In this document: one piece after another, positions 1-5,785 of the stretch
How the letters are laid out: each line of letters begins with the position of its first letter
How positions within the stretch are numbered: position 1 is the stretch's first letter
Source: Candidatus Egerieicola pullicola
GTDB lineage: Bacteria > Bacillota > Clostridia > Oscillospirales > Ruminococcaceae
DNA length: 8,910 nt
Direction of reading: 5' to 3'
Assembly (NCBI GenBank): GCA_018712465.1
Contig: DVGY01000060.1
Span: forward strand, 1-8,910
Made by a program: the position numbers and the translations under genes
Notes under the pieces: generated by a model
The model's database searches: none
What the model was told of the DNA's origin: nothing
The model's input: only the letters and a program-made list of their open reading frames with translations

Positions 1-533
1 ACGCTTCCGATGGCCGAAATCCCGGTGTTGGCGGCGGCAATGGGGATACCGACCTGGATCTGATTTATCTGGATCTGGACAGCGCTAAGGCTCAGATGGC
101 CCAAGCAGCTCAGCCTGAGGTCACTACCTCCGGCAATACTGCCACCCTGCATTTTGCTACCCGGACCCCTTATGTGGAGAGCTACACTCTGGTGCGGGTG
201 CGGGGAGATCAGGTCAGCGTGCTGGCTTCCAATTTAAGCCGCAGCACCATCCAGTACACCGACAACAGCTATCAGACCGGGGACCGGTATTTTATTAACT
301 GCAATCTGAATTCCATGTTTGCGGTGGATCGCAGCGTGTACTATGGCCTGCATCCCGGGGACTGGGACCTCAACGGCGATTTGAACGTAACCGATGTAAT
401 GAGCTTGGCTCAGGCAGTGCTGGATCCCAGCCGGGTTCCCGCCAACGGTTACAGTCAGGCAGACTGGGATGGCAATAACGCAGTCAACGTAATGGACGTC
501 ATGTCGTTGGCCCAGCAGGTTCTGTGGTACTGA
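1..533 (+). CDS. C-terminal part of a dockerin-containing secreted protein (5' partial)
   Basis: The frame is open from base 3 with no start in reach, so the gene begins upstream; 176 residues are visible before the TGA at 531-533. The visible start (about residues 1-20) is a Gly/Asp/Asn-rich linker, followed by a beta-rich stretch of about 80 residues that I cannot assign. The last 58 residues form a type I dockerin. It has two calcium loops of the D-x-D-x-N-x-x-x-N-x-x-D type: D120, D122, N124, N128, D131 and D154, D156, N158, N162, D165. Each loop is followed by the same helix start, DVMSLAQ. In this family dockerins bind cohesin modules on scaffoldins or the cell surface, so the protein is probably exported and docked to a partner outside the cell. 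Its enzymatic or binding domain lies outside the window and cannot be named. The ATG at 96 is internal, not the start. The next gene follows after 10 bases and is probably co-transcribed. Confidence 0.85.
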   Translation, partial: ASDGRNPGVGGGNGDTDLDLIYLDLDSAKAQMAQAAQPEVTTSGNTATLHFATRTPYVESYTLVRVRGDQVSVLASNLSRSTIQYTDNSYQTGDRYFINCNLNSMFAVDRSVYYGLHPGDWDLNGDLNVTDVMSLAQAVLDPSRVPANGYSQADWDGNNAVNVMDVMSLAQQVLWY

Positions 534-543
534 GGAGACGGCC

Positions 544-1005
544 ATGAAGGGATGGAAAACCGTTTTGGCAGCCGGTTTAGCAGCGGCGATGCTCTGTACT
601 AGTTTGGGACTTACCGGATGTGAGGACAACCAGGATACCCAGTCTTCCGTGTCCACCTTAGAATCGGAAAACTGGATTGGCACCCAAGCTGCCATTGATT
701 TGGTGGAAAGCTTGACCCAGGAGCAAACCGGTTTAAGCCTGCCCACTGAATACTATCAGTTTGAGGCAGACGACGAAGTAGGGGACATCAGGGAGGACAC
801 CTGCTACATCATCCATGCCTATTTGGTGGAGGATGGTACCGGCAAGCGTTATCTGGAGAACACCCTCTATGTTACTGTAGACGGCAGTCAGGTATACACT
901 TACGATCTCAATAACGACGCCTTCCATCAAGTTTGGGGAGAATCGGGAACTGCTTCCGATTCTCAATCCGAACCTGTATCGGAAGCCATATCACAATCTG
1001 AATAA
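544..1005 (+). CDS. Small putative lipoprotein of unknown function
   Basis: A 153-residue protein. It has a positively charged start (K2, K5), a hydrophobic core (about residues 7-24) and a lipobox, Leu-Thr-Gly-Cys at 23-26, so it is probably cleaved and lipid-modified at C26 by the type II signal peptidase and anchored to the outer face of the membrane. The mature part begins with an acidic, Ser/Gln/Asp-rich linker (27-42). A compact domain of about 90 residues follows (about 43-132), alternating helix and strand and ending in strands rich in Tyr and Val. A Ser/Glu tail closes the protein. I do not recognise the domain. The ribosome binding site AGGAG (533-537) overlaps the stop codon of the dockerin gene, so the two genes are very probably one transcription unit, and the lipoprotein may act at the cell surface with the docked protein. 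A strong terminator follows at once. Confidence 0.8.
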   Translation: MKGWKTVLAAGLAAAMLCTSLGLTGCEDNQDTQSSVSTLESENWIGTQAAIDLVESLTQEQTGLSLPTEYYQFEADDEVGDIREDTCYIIHAYLVEDGTGKRYLENTLYVTVDGSQVYTYDLNNDAFHQVWGESGTASDSQSEPVSEAISQSE

Positions 1006-1012
1006 GAAAGAG

Positions 1013-1036
1013 GGAGGGGACGACCCCTCCTTTTTT
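1013..1036 (+). terminator. Rho-independent terminator after the lipoprotein gene
   Basis: GGAGGGG (1013-1019) pairs perfectly with CCCCTCC (1024-1030) across an ACGA loop and is followed by six T (1031-1036). It lies 7 bases after the lipoprotein stop codon and ends the dockerin-lipoprotein transcript. Confidence 0.88.
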
Positions 1037-1062
1037 CATGATTCGGGAAAGGAAAATGCTTC

Positions 1063-1548
1063 ATGACAGATTCCATTACGTTACAGCCCTATCGGGAAGA
1101 GGACAGTGCAGCTTTGGCTGTCCTGTTTTACAAAACGGTTCGCCGGGTCAACATCAAAGATTACACTCCGGCTCAGGTGCAAGCCTGGGCTCCGGCACCG
1201 CCGGATCCAGATGTTTGGCACCGTTCCTTTGCCGGTCATTTGGCTTGGGTAGCCTGGCAGGCAGGAGAGGCGGTAGGCTTTGGGGATTTGGATCCGGAAA
1301 CCGGCTATCTGGACCGGCTGTATGTCCGGTGGGACAAACAGGGCTTAGGAATTGGCAGTATGCTTTGTGACCGATTGGAACAGAATTGCACCGCTGCTAT
1401 GGTGTACACCTATGCTTCCATTACTGCTCAGCCCTTTTTTGCCCATCGAGGATACCAGCTGATTTTCCGCCAGCAGGTGGAGCGGCGTGGAGTGTTGCTG
1501 GAAAATGCCCGCATGGAAAAAGAACGGTTGGAGAGAACGAAAAAGTAA
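1063..1548 (+). CDS. GNAT-family N-acetyltransferase
   Basis: A 161-residue protein of the usual size for a single-domain GNAT enzyme, which transfers an acetyl group from acetyl-CoA to an amine. The N-terminus (TITLQPYREED-like, residues 4-14) is the first strand and helix of the fold. Residues 86-98 hold the acetyl-CoA pyrophosphate-binding motif A (LYV, then Q93-G-L-G-I-G98). Residues 117-132 (YAS...A..FF..RGY) match the motif B strand and helix. The order resembles the YafP-like branch, but the substrate cannot be read from the sequence. The C-terminus is Lys/Arg/Glu-rich. The start at 1063 has an AAAGGA element (1048-1053) about 9 bases upstream. The gene begins only 26 bases after a strong terminator, with no recognisable promoter between, so it relies on read-through or on a promoter inside the lipoprotein gene. 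No terminator separates it from htrA. Confidence 0.85.
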   Translation: MTDSITLQPYREEDSAALAVLFYKTVRRVNIKDYTPAQVQAWAPAPPDPDVWHRSFAGHLAWVAWQAGEAVGFGDLDPETGYLDRLYVRWDKQGLGIGSMLCDRLEQNCTAAMVYTYASITAQPFFAHRGYQLIFRQQVERRGVLLENARMEKERLERTKK

Positions 1549-1603
1549 AGAGAATTTCAAAAAAATCCAACTAAGGCAACATAATTTCTTCACAAGTGCC
1601 GGT

Positions 1604-1609
1604 TATAAT
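1604..1609 (+). promoter_or_regulatory. Probable -10 element of the htrA promoter
   Basis: A perfect TATAAT lies 55 bases after the GNAT stop codon and about 80 bases before the htrA start. No good -35 hexamer sits 16-18 bases upstream (ATAATT at 1581-1586 is poor), so the promoter may be weak, need an activator, or use another element. A start near 1616 would give an htrA leader of about 75 bases. Confidence 0.45.
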
Positions 1610-1630
1610 GCCAATGTACCCAAAAGGAGA

Positions 1631-1645
1631 GGCGGAACATCCGCC
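1631..1645 (+). other. Short hairpin in the htrA leader
   Basis: GGCGGA (1631-1636) and TCCGCC (1640-1645) form a perfect 6-bp inverted repeat with an ACA loop. It falls between the -10 element and the htrA start. No T run follows, so it is not a terminator; it would form in the mRNA leader and might affect stability. Confidence 0.5.
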
Positions 1646-1690
1646 AGGGTCTATGAAAGACACGAAAGAACAGAAGAAAGGATGAGCGAG

Positions 1691-3184
1691 ATGTATCCTT
1701 ATGACGAAAACGCTCCTACCAATCAAACTCCTACTGGTCCATCCGGACAACCTGAATCTCAGCAAAACACTCAGCCGGCAAGCGAGGACGGCGTCTATCA
1801 CATGAGCGGCAGCCAGATTCCTCCCGCCCAAGCGGCTTATTCTACTCCACAGACTTCTGCCGGGGATACCGCTTCCGGTACCGCCGGGAGAACGGAGTAT
1901 CCGTCCGCTCAGACAGGATATGCCGGCGATTCCACCAACCAAGCGCAGCCTCAGTCCAGCGGCTATGCGCCCTACACCGGAGCAGCAGCGGCAGCACCCA
2001 AACCGCCCAAGAAAAAGTCCGGCGCCGGCAAAAAGATCGGCGCTCTGGCTGTGGTGGCGGCGGTGGCTCTGGTGTTTGGCATCGGGGGCAGTGCTTTGAC
2101 CAATCTGCTTTGGCCGGGCAGCCGGGGCAGCACGGTGGTGTACCAGTCCACCGGGGCGCCTTCCTCTTCGGTACAGACCGACGGCGGGGCTACTCTCACC
2201 GATGTGGTATCCACCATTGAAAACAGCGTGGTGTCCATTACCACTGAGCAGATTTCCTACGGCTCTATTTTTGGCAACTACGTCACTTCCGGCGCAGGCA
2301 GCGGAGTGATCCTCAGCGAAGACGGCTACATCCTCACCTGCCAGCACGTGATCGACGGAGCCAGCCGGATCACCGTGGCCACCAAAGACGGCAATTCCTA
2401 CGAAGCCACTTTGGTGGGGGCCAATAAAGATGCGGATATTGCCGTGGTGAAGATTGATGCCACCGGCTTGACTCCCGCTGTCATCGGGGATTCCGAACAG
2501 CTGGCTGCCGGGGACACTGCCATTGTTATCGGGAACCCCTTGGGCACCTTGGGCGGCACCGTAACCTATGGCGTCATCAGCGCCACCGACCGGGAACTGG
2601 TTGTGGATGGTTCTACCAAAGACTTGATCCAGACCGACGCCTCCATCAGCCCCGGCAACTCCGGCGGCGGCTTGTTCAACGGCAACGGCGAACTGGTAGG
2701 TATTGTGGAAGCGAAGTCCTCCTATGAAGAAGCGGAAGGTTTGGGCTTTGCCATCCCCATCGACCAAGCTATGTCCATTGCTCAGAACCTGATTGAAAAC
2801 GAAGGCAGCTCGGTGGAGCAGGCGAAACTGGGCATTACCGCTTTGACGGTGGAAAACGACGCCATGGCTCAGCAGTACGGCTTAAATGACGGTGCCGGGG
2901 TTTACGTCTACCAGGTGGAAAACGGTTCTGCAGCGGACAGCGCAGGCTTGCAGGTTGGAGACAAAATCAATACCATCGACGGTACGGAAATTACCTCCGC
3001 TACCCAGGTCAGTGAAATCGTCTCTTCCCATGTGCCTGGTGATCAGATCACCGTCAACGTCAGCCGGGGCGGCATCAGCGGAGATATTCAGGTGACATTG
3101 GGCAGCGATGCCTCCACCACTACCTCCGGCAGTTACAACCCCTACAGCAACTATTTCGGCAACTACGGCGGCCTGCTGGGATAA
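1691..3184 (+). CDS. htrA: HtrA/DegP-family membrane-anchored serine protease
   Basis: A trypsin-like serine protease with one PDZ domain that removes misfolded or damaged proteins at the outer face of the membrane. From the chosen start it has 497 residues. Residues 1-108 are a low-complexity Gln/Pro/Ser/Thr/Tyr-rich cytoplasmic tail, then a basic patch (KPPKKK, 104-109) and one transmembrane helix (about 116-138). The protease domain spans about 168-370, with the catalytic triad H219 (in TCQHV), D249 (in DADIAVVKI) and S324 (in GNSGG). The PDZ domain covers about 378-470, and a Ser/Tyr/Asn/Gly tail ends the protein. TCQHV replaces the common TNAHV, but the histidine is kept. The frame is open back to 1487; I chose ATG 1691 because AAAGGA (1677-1682) lies 8 bases before it. 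ATG 1682, in frame, has that site too close. Its own promoter lies upstream and a terminator follows. Two tandem TAA stops end it. Confidence 0.95.
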   Translation: MYPYDENAPTNQTPTGPSGQPESQQNTQPASEDGVYHMSGSQIPPAQAAYSTPQTSAGDTASGTAGRTEYPSAQTGYAGDSTNQAQPQSSGYAPYTGAAAAAPKPPKKKSGAGKKIGALAVVAAVALVFGIGGSALTNLLWPGSRGSTVVYQSTGAPSSSVQTDGGATLTDVVSTIENSVVSITTEQISYGSIFGNYVTSGAGSGVILSEDGYILTCQHVIDGASRITVATKDGNSYEATLVGANKDADIAVVKIDATGLTPAVIGDSEQLAAGDTAIVIGNPLGTLGGTVTYGVISATDRELVVDGSTKDLIQTDASISPGNSGGGLFNGNGELVGIVEAKSSYEEAEGLGFAIPIDQAMSIAQNLIENEGSSVEQAKLGITALTVENDAMAQQYGLNDGAGVYVYQVENGSAADSAGLQVGDKINTIDGTEITSATQVSEIVSSHVPGDQITVNVSRGGISGDIQVTLGSDASTTTSGSYNPYSNYFGNYGGLLG

Positions 3185-3192
3185 TAACTCCA

Positions 3193-3229
3193 TGGAGTGT
3201 CCGGCGCCATCAGCGCGGGGACGTCTCCA
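3193..3229 (+). other. Imperfect stem-loop between htrA and its terminator
   Basis: Three paired blocks nest around one loop: TGGAG (3193-3197) with CTCCA (3225-3229), GTCC (3199-3202) with GGAC (3219-3222), and GCGC (3204-3207) with GCGC (3213-3216), with small bulges between them. It lies in the htrA 3' untranslated region, 16 bases before the terminator hairpin. A perfect 12-bp palindrome (3187-3198, ACTCCATGGAGT) overlaps its left arm. It could protect the 3' end of the mRNA; no known RNA family is recognised. Confidence 0.4.
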
Positions 3230-3244
3230 ATCCAGAGAAGAAAC

Positions 3245-3276
3245 ACCGGTTCTCTCGCAAGGAGGGCCGGTTTTTT
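3245..3276 (+). terminator. Rho-independent terminator of htrA
   Basis: An 11-bp stem (3245-3255 with 3261-3271, including G-T pairs) closes on a CGCAA loop and runs into six T (3271-3276). It lies 60 bases after the htrA stop and just before the tyrA promoter, so it separates the two transcripts. Confidence 0.88.
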
Positions 3277-3282
3277 CTGCCC

Positions 3283-3311
3283 TTGACAAATGGCGGGAAA
3301 AAGAGTACACT
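3283..3311 (+). promoter_or_regulatory. Sigma-A-type promoter of tyrA
   Basis: A perfect -35 TTGACA (3283-3288) is followed, after a 17-base spacer, by TACACT (3306-3311), which matches 4 of 6 bases of TATAAT. Transcription would start near 3318, giving a short leader of about 35 bases before the tyrA ATG. Confidence 0.75.
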
Positions 3312-3319
3312 TGCTTATA

Positions 3320-3331
3320 TGCTTTAAAGCA
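3320..3331 (+). promoter_or_regulatory. Palindrome at the predicted tyrA transcription start
   Basis: TGCTTTAAAGCA is a perfect 12-bp palindrome lying at or just after the predicted start of transcription and before the ribosome binding site. This is a classical place for a repressor operator, but no regulator is identified; it could also be a small 5' hairpin. Confidence 0.35.
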
Positions 3332-3352
3332 ATAAAGTAAAGGGGAATCGCC

Positions 3353-4207
3353 ATGAAAATAGCGGTCATTGGACTGGGGCTCATCGGGGGCTCCTTCTGC
3401 AAAGCCATTACAAAATACACCAACCACACCGTGCTGGGCTATAACCGCACTTTAGCCACTGCCGAAAAAGCGCTGGCGGAGGGGAGCATCCAACAGATTA
3501 TTACCTTGGATCAGTTGGATCAGGCGGATCTCACCATGGTGTGCCTCCATCCGGTACAGACCATCCAGTTTTTATTGGACCATAAAAACGATTTTGCCAA
3601 AGGCAGCATTGTGATTGATGCTAGCGGGGTGAAGGAAAGTGTGCTGGACGCGGTGGATCAGCCGTTGAAGGAAGCCGGAGTGCGGTTTGTGGGCTGTCAT
3701 CCTATGGCGGGACGGGAGTATTCCGGGTATGACTATACTTTGGATACTCTCTTTATCGGCGCCAGCTTTATCCTCACTCCTACCCCCCTCACCGATCCAG
3801 TTGCAGTGGAGACAGTGGAGCAGCTGGCCCGAGAATTGGGCTTTGGTCAAACGGTGCGGGCCACTCCTCAGGAGCACGACGAGATTATCGCTGCCACCAG
3901 CCAGTTGGCCCATGTGGTGAGCAATGCCTATATCAAAAGCCCCACGCTGCAAAAGGAAGCGGGTTTTTCCGCCGGCAGCTTTTTGGATCTCACCCGGGTG
4001 GCCAAGCTCAACGAAGATATGTGGACCGATCTGTTTATGATGAACCGAAAGGCTTTGCTGCAAGAAATTGATTACATTCAGCAGGCCATCGGCCAGATGC
4101 GGGACGCCTTGGAAGCTAAGGATGCGGATACCTTAAAGGCTCTGCTCCGGGAAGGGAGGCTTCGGAAGGAAGAGAGCATTCGGCGGCATCAGCAAAAGGA
4201 AGCGTAA
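3353..4207 (+). CDS. tyrA: Prephenate dehydrogenase without ACT domain (tyrosine synthesis)
   Basis: It oxidises and decarboxylates prephenate to 4-hydroxyphenylpyruvate with NAD(P)+, the branch step to tyrosine, in the cytoplasm. The 284-residue protein starts with a Rossmann dinucleotide-binding motif, G7-L-G-L-I-G12-G-S. The family motif GCHPMAG lies at 114-120, with the catalytic His116. HDEIIAATSQLAHVV (175-189) matches the second conserved histidine region, usually SHLPH; here only the last His (H187) of that pair remains. The helical C-terminal half ends in a Lys/Arg/Glu/Gln-rich tail. It stops where Bacillus-type enzymes (about 370 residues) carry an ACT domain, so tyrosine feedback through ACT seems absent. 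There is no chorismate mutase fusion. Start ATG 3353 has AAAGGGG (3339-3345) 7 bases upstream. It is transcribed alone from its own promoter and converges with DAHP synthase, which feeds the same pathway. Confidence 0.92.
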   Translation: MKIAVIGLGLIGGSFCKAITKYTNHTVLGYNRTLATAEKALAEGSIQQIITLDQLDQADLTMVCLHPVQTIQFLLDHKNDFAKGSIVIDASGVKESVLDAVDQPLKEAGVRFVGCHPMAGREYSGYDYTLDTLFIGASFILTPTPLTDPVAVETVEQLARELGFGQTVRATPQEHDEIIAATSQLAHVVSNAYIKSPTLQKEAGFSAGSFLDLTRVAKLNEDMWTDLFMMNRKALLQEIDYIQQAIGQMRDALEAKDADTLKALLREGRLRKEESIRRHQQKEA

Positions 4208-4217
4208 TTTCGTCCTT

Positions 4218-4233
4218 TTTGTAATATTACAAA
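4218..4233. repeat. Perfect 16-bp AT-rich palindrome after tyrA
   Basis: TTTGTAATATTACAAA is fully self-complementary. It lies 10 bases after the tyrA stop codon and just before the shared terminator stem. As RNA it would form a weak hairpin from either strand; as DNA it looks like a symmetric protein-binding site. No regulator family is assigned. Confidence 0.6.
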
Positions 4234-4274
4234 GAAAAATTCCGGCGCGGAAAATCCGTACCGGAACTTTTTTT
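4231..4274. terminator. Bidirectional terminator between tyrA and DAHP synthase
   Basis: TTCCGG (4240-4245) pairs with CCGGAA (4261-4266), and an inner CGGA (4248-4251) pairs with TCCG (4255-4258) on an AAA loop. Seven T follow on the + strand (4268-4274). On the minus strand the stem is followed by a T-rich run (the complement of 4231-4239). It can therefore end both convergent transcripts. Confidence 0.82.
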
Positions 4275-4287
4275 GAGATGAAATTGT

Positions 4288-5319
4288 TTAACGGCAGGCG
4301 TCGGCAATGTGATAGATCAGCTGCTCCGAATCTTCCCAGCCCAGGCAGGGGTCGGTGATGGATTTGCCGTAGATGTGTTCCGACACATCTTGACGGCCCG
4401 GTTCCAGATAGCTTTCGATCATGACGCCCTTTACCAGATTGCGGATGTCAGGGGAGACTTGACGGTTGTGCATGACTTCTTTGACGATCCGGATCTGTTC
4501 TTTATACTGCTTGTCGGAGTTGGAGTGATTGGAGTCCACAATCACTGCCGGATGCTGCAGCCCCATCTTGTGGTACATCTCCAGCAGGCGCTTGATGTCT
4601 TCGTAGTGGTAGTTGGGCTGAGCCACTCCCCGCTTGTTCACCCCACCCCGGAGAATGGCGTGAGCCAGGGGGTTGCCGGAGGTTTCCACTTCGTGTCCGG
4701 CATAGGCGAAATGCTGGGGATGCTGGGCGGCGTAGATGGAGTTGAGCATGACCGAGAAGTCCCCGCTGGTGGGATTCTTCATGCCGGTGGCCACGTCAAA
4801 GCCGCTGGCGGTTTGGCGGTGATGCTGATCCTCTACCGACCGTGCGCCGATGGCTACGTAGGAAAGCAGATCTTCCACATAGCCCCAGTTTTCCGGGTAG
4901 AGCATTTCATCTGCCGGAGGCAGGCCGAATTCTTCGATGGAGCGCATCTGCAGCCGCCGCATAGCAATCAAACCGGCTACCAGGTCGGGGCGCTTTTCCG
5001 GGTTGGGCTGGTGAGCGATGCCCTTGTAGCCATCACCGTTGGTTCGGGGCTTATAGGTGTAGATCCGGGGTACCAGCACCAACCGGTCCTTTACCTTTTC
5101 CTGGACTCGGGCTAAACGGCTGACATAGTCCAGTACGGAAGTTTCATTGTCTGCAGAGCAGGGACCGATGATCACCAAAAACTTATCGGACTGGCCGGTA
5201 ATCACATCGGTGACGTCCTGATCCTTCTGCTTTTTAATCGCCTTGCCGTGGTCGGTCAAGGGGTATCGAGAACGAATCTCCGCCGGAGTGGGGAGGGTTT
5301 TTAAGAAATTAAAACTCAT
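4288..5319 (-). CDS. aroF: Class I 3-deoxy-7-phosphoheptulonate (DAHP) synthase
   Basis: It condenses phosphoenolpyruvate and erythrose-4-phosphate to DAHP, the first committed step of the shikimate pathway. From the chosen start it has 343 residues, close to the 350 of E. coli AroG. Family motifs, in order: IGPCS (51-55, metal ligand C54), KPRT (90-93), GARSVEDQHHRQTASG (158-173), GMKNPTSG (179-186), LRGG (223-226), VDSNHSNS (261-268, metal ligand H265), GVMIESYLEPG (298-308, ligand E302) and SITDPCLGW (320-328, ligand D323). The full metal set is present. The frame is open to an ATG at 5403, but that codon overlaps the -10 box at 5402-5407, so it cannot lie in the main transcript. ATG 5319 has AGAAAGG (5336-5330) 10 bases upstream and gives the N-terminus expected of the family. 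Which aromatic amino acid inhibits it cannot be told by eye; the symbol is generic. Confidence 0.95.
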   Translation of the reverse strand: MSFNFLKTLPTPAEIRSRYPLTDHGKAIKKQKDQDVTDVITGQSDKFLVIIGPCSADNETSVLDYVSRLARVQEKVKDRLVLVPRIYTYKPRTNGDGYKGIAHQPNPEKRPDLVAGLIAMRRLQMRSIEEFGLPPADEMLYPENWGYVEDLLSYVAIGARSVEDQHHRQTASGFDVATGMKNPTSGDFSVMLNSIYAAQHPQHFAYAGHEVETSGNPLAHAILRGGVNKRGVAQPNYHYEDIKRLLEMYHKMGLQHPAVIVDSNHSNSDKQYKEQIRIVKEVMHNRQVSPDIRNLVKGVMIESYLEPGRQDVSEHIYGKSITDPCLGWEDSEQLIYHIADACR

Positions 5320-5348
5320 ACTTCTTAGACCTTTCTGGAAATGATACC

Positions 5349-5392
5349 GGTTGATTTTCGCCGTCTCTCCCTCTGGATCAGGCGAAAGAACC
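5349..5392 (-). other. Hairpin in the DAHP synthase leader
   Basis: On the transcribed strand, a GGTT block and TTTCGCC pair with GGCGAAA and AACC (plus-strand blocks 5381-5392 and 5349-5362), with a one-base and a three-base bulge and an 18-base loop. It fills most of the leader of about 75 bases between the predicted start of transcription and the ribosome binding site. No T run follows, so it is not an attenuator by itself; the leader is too short for a T-box. Confidence 0.5.
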
Positions 5393-5401
5393 GCTTCCCT
5401 C

Positions 5402-5431
5402 ATGATACCGTTTTAAGACGGGTTTTGTCAA
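5402..5431 (-). promoter_or_regulatory. Sigma-A-type promoter of DAHP synthase
   Basis: On the minus strand a perfect -35 TTGACA (5431-5426) is followed, after an 18-base spacer, by TATCAT (5407-5402), a 5 of 6 match to TATAAT. Transcription would start near 5395. The spacer holds a near-palindrome of 14 bases (5408-5421, 12 of 14 bases symmetric), a plausible operator. Confidence 0.8.
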
Positions 5432-5440
5432 TAGCAGGAG

Positions 5441-5474
5441 AAAAAAGAAGCTCCGAGGATTTTTCTCAGAGCTT
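5441..5474 (-). terminator. Rho-independent terminator after the zinc-ribbon gene
   Basis: On the minus strand AAGCTCTGAG (5474-5465) pairs over 10 bp, one of them a G-T pair, with CTCGGAGCTT (5457-5448) across a 7-base loop. It is followed by C and six T (5447-5441). It ends the upstream minus-strand transcript 10 bases before the -35 box of DAHP synthase. Confidence 0.88.
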
Positions 5475-5481
5475 GTTGGGG

Positions 5482-5703
5482 TCAATTTCCCCCTAACTTC
5501 CAGATCAACGCAATGACCAGCGTCACCATCAGTGCCAGCAGAACCAGGCCCAATGCGCCCACTAAAATTTTTAATCCCAGGTTTTTACCGCCAAACAAAG
5601 GACGGCTGGCAGCTTCCCGGGCAGCCTGCTTAGCTCCCTCACACTGGCAGGGCTGGTCCGGATCCAGGGGCTTGCCGCAGTAGGGGCAAAATTTTTGTTC
5701 CAT
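5482..5703 (-). CDS. Small zinc-ribbon membrane protein of unknown function
   Basis: A 73-residue protein. The N-terminus has a zinc-ribbon-like cysteine set, C6-x-x-C9 and C19-x-C21, with the family-typical start KFCPYCGKPL. A short Ala/Arg/Glu-rich linker follows (about 24-42), then one transmembrane helix (about 45-68) and a short Lys/Gly end. By analogy with other short zinc-ribbon/membrane proteins of Firmicutes, the ribbon is probably in the cytoplasm; the function is unknown. The start at 5703 has AAGGAAG (5717-5711) 7 bases upstream. It has its own promoter, which begins only 4 bases after the stop codon of the LCP-like gene, and a strong terminator. With no terminator between, it may also be read from the upstream Nudix/LCP transcript. 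Confidence 0.8.
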   Translation of the reverse strand: MEQKFCPYCGKPLDPDQPCQCEGAKQAAREAASRPLFGGKNLGLKILVGALGLVLLALMVTLVIALIWKLGGN

Positions 5704-5753
5704 CTTGACTCTTCCTTCTTCCGAAATTGAACCAACTCCGGTTGTTTTTCTTT

Positions 5754-5782
5754 AGTATACCTGCACCGGCTTTATTTTGCAA
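5754..5782 (-). promoter_or_regulatory. Sigma-A-type promoter of the zinc-ribbon gene
   Basis: On the minus strand TTGCAA (5782-5777, 4 of 6 match) and TATACT (5759-5754, 5 of 6 match) are separated by exactly 17 bases. Transcription would start near 5747, about 44 bases before the ATG. Confidence 0.65.
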
Positions 5783-5785
5783 CCC

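Noticed and set aside
1487..1690. N-terminal extension of 68 residues on HtrA
   Set aside because: It would overlap the GNAT gene and include a promoter-like TATAAT; its translation is basic and unlike HtrA proteins, and the ATG at 1691 has a good ribosome binding site.
1571..2767. Long open frame on the minus strand inside htrA (398 codons)
   Set aside because: It is the antisense shadow of a clear HtrA protease; its translation is Gly/Arg/His-rich without domain features, and no promoter or ribosome binding site fits.
4309..5115. Open frame on the + strand inside DAHP synthase (268 codons)
   Set aside because: It is antisense to a gene with all class I DAHP synthase motifs, and its translation resembles no protein family.
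5320..5395. Possible T-box or attenuator before DAHP synthase
   Set aside because: The leader of about 75 bases is too short for a T-box, and the hairpin is not followed by a T run.
5320..5403. N-terminal extension of 28 residues on DAHP synthase
   Set aside because: The upstream ATG overlaps the -10 box of a good promoter, and the family does not have this extension; the stretch is better read as an mRNA leader.
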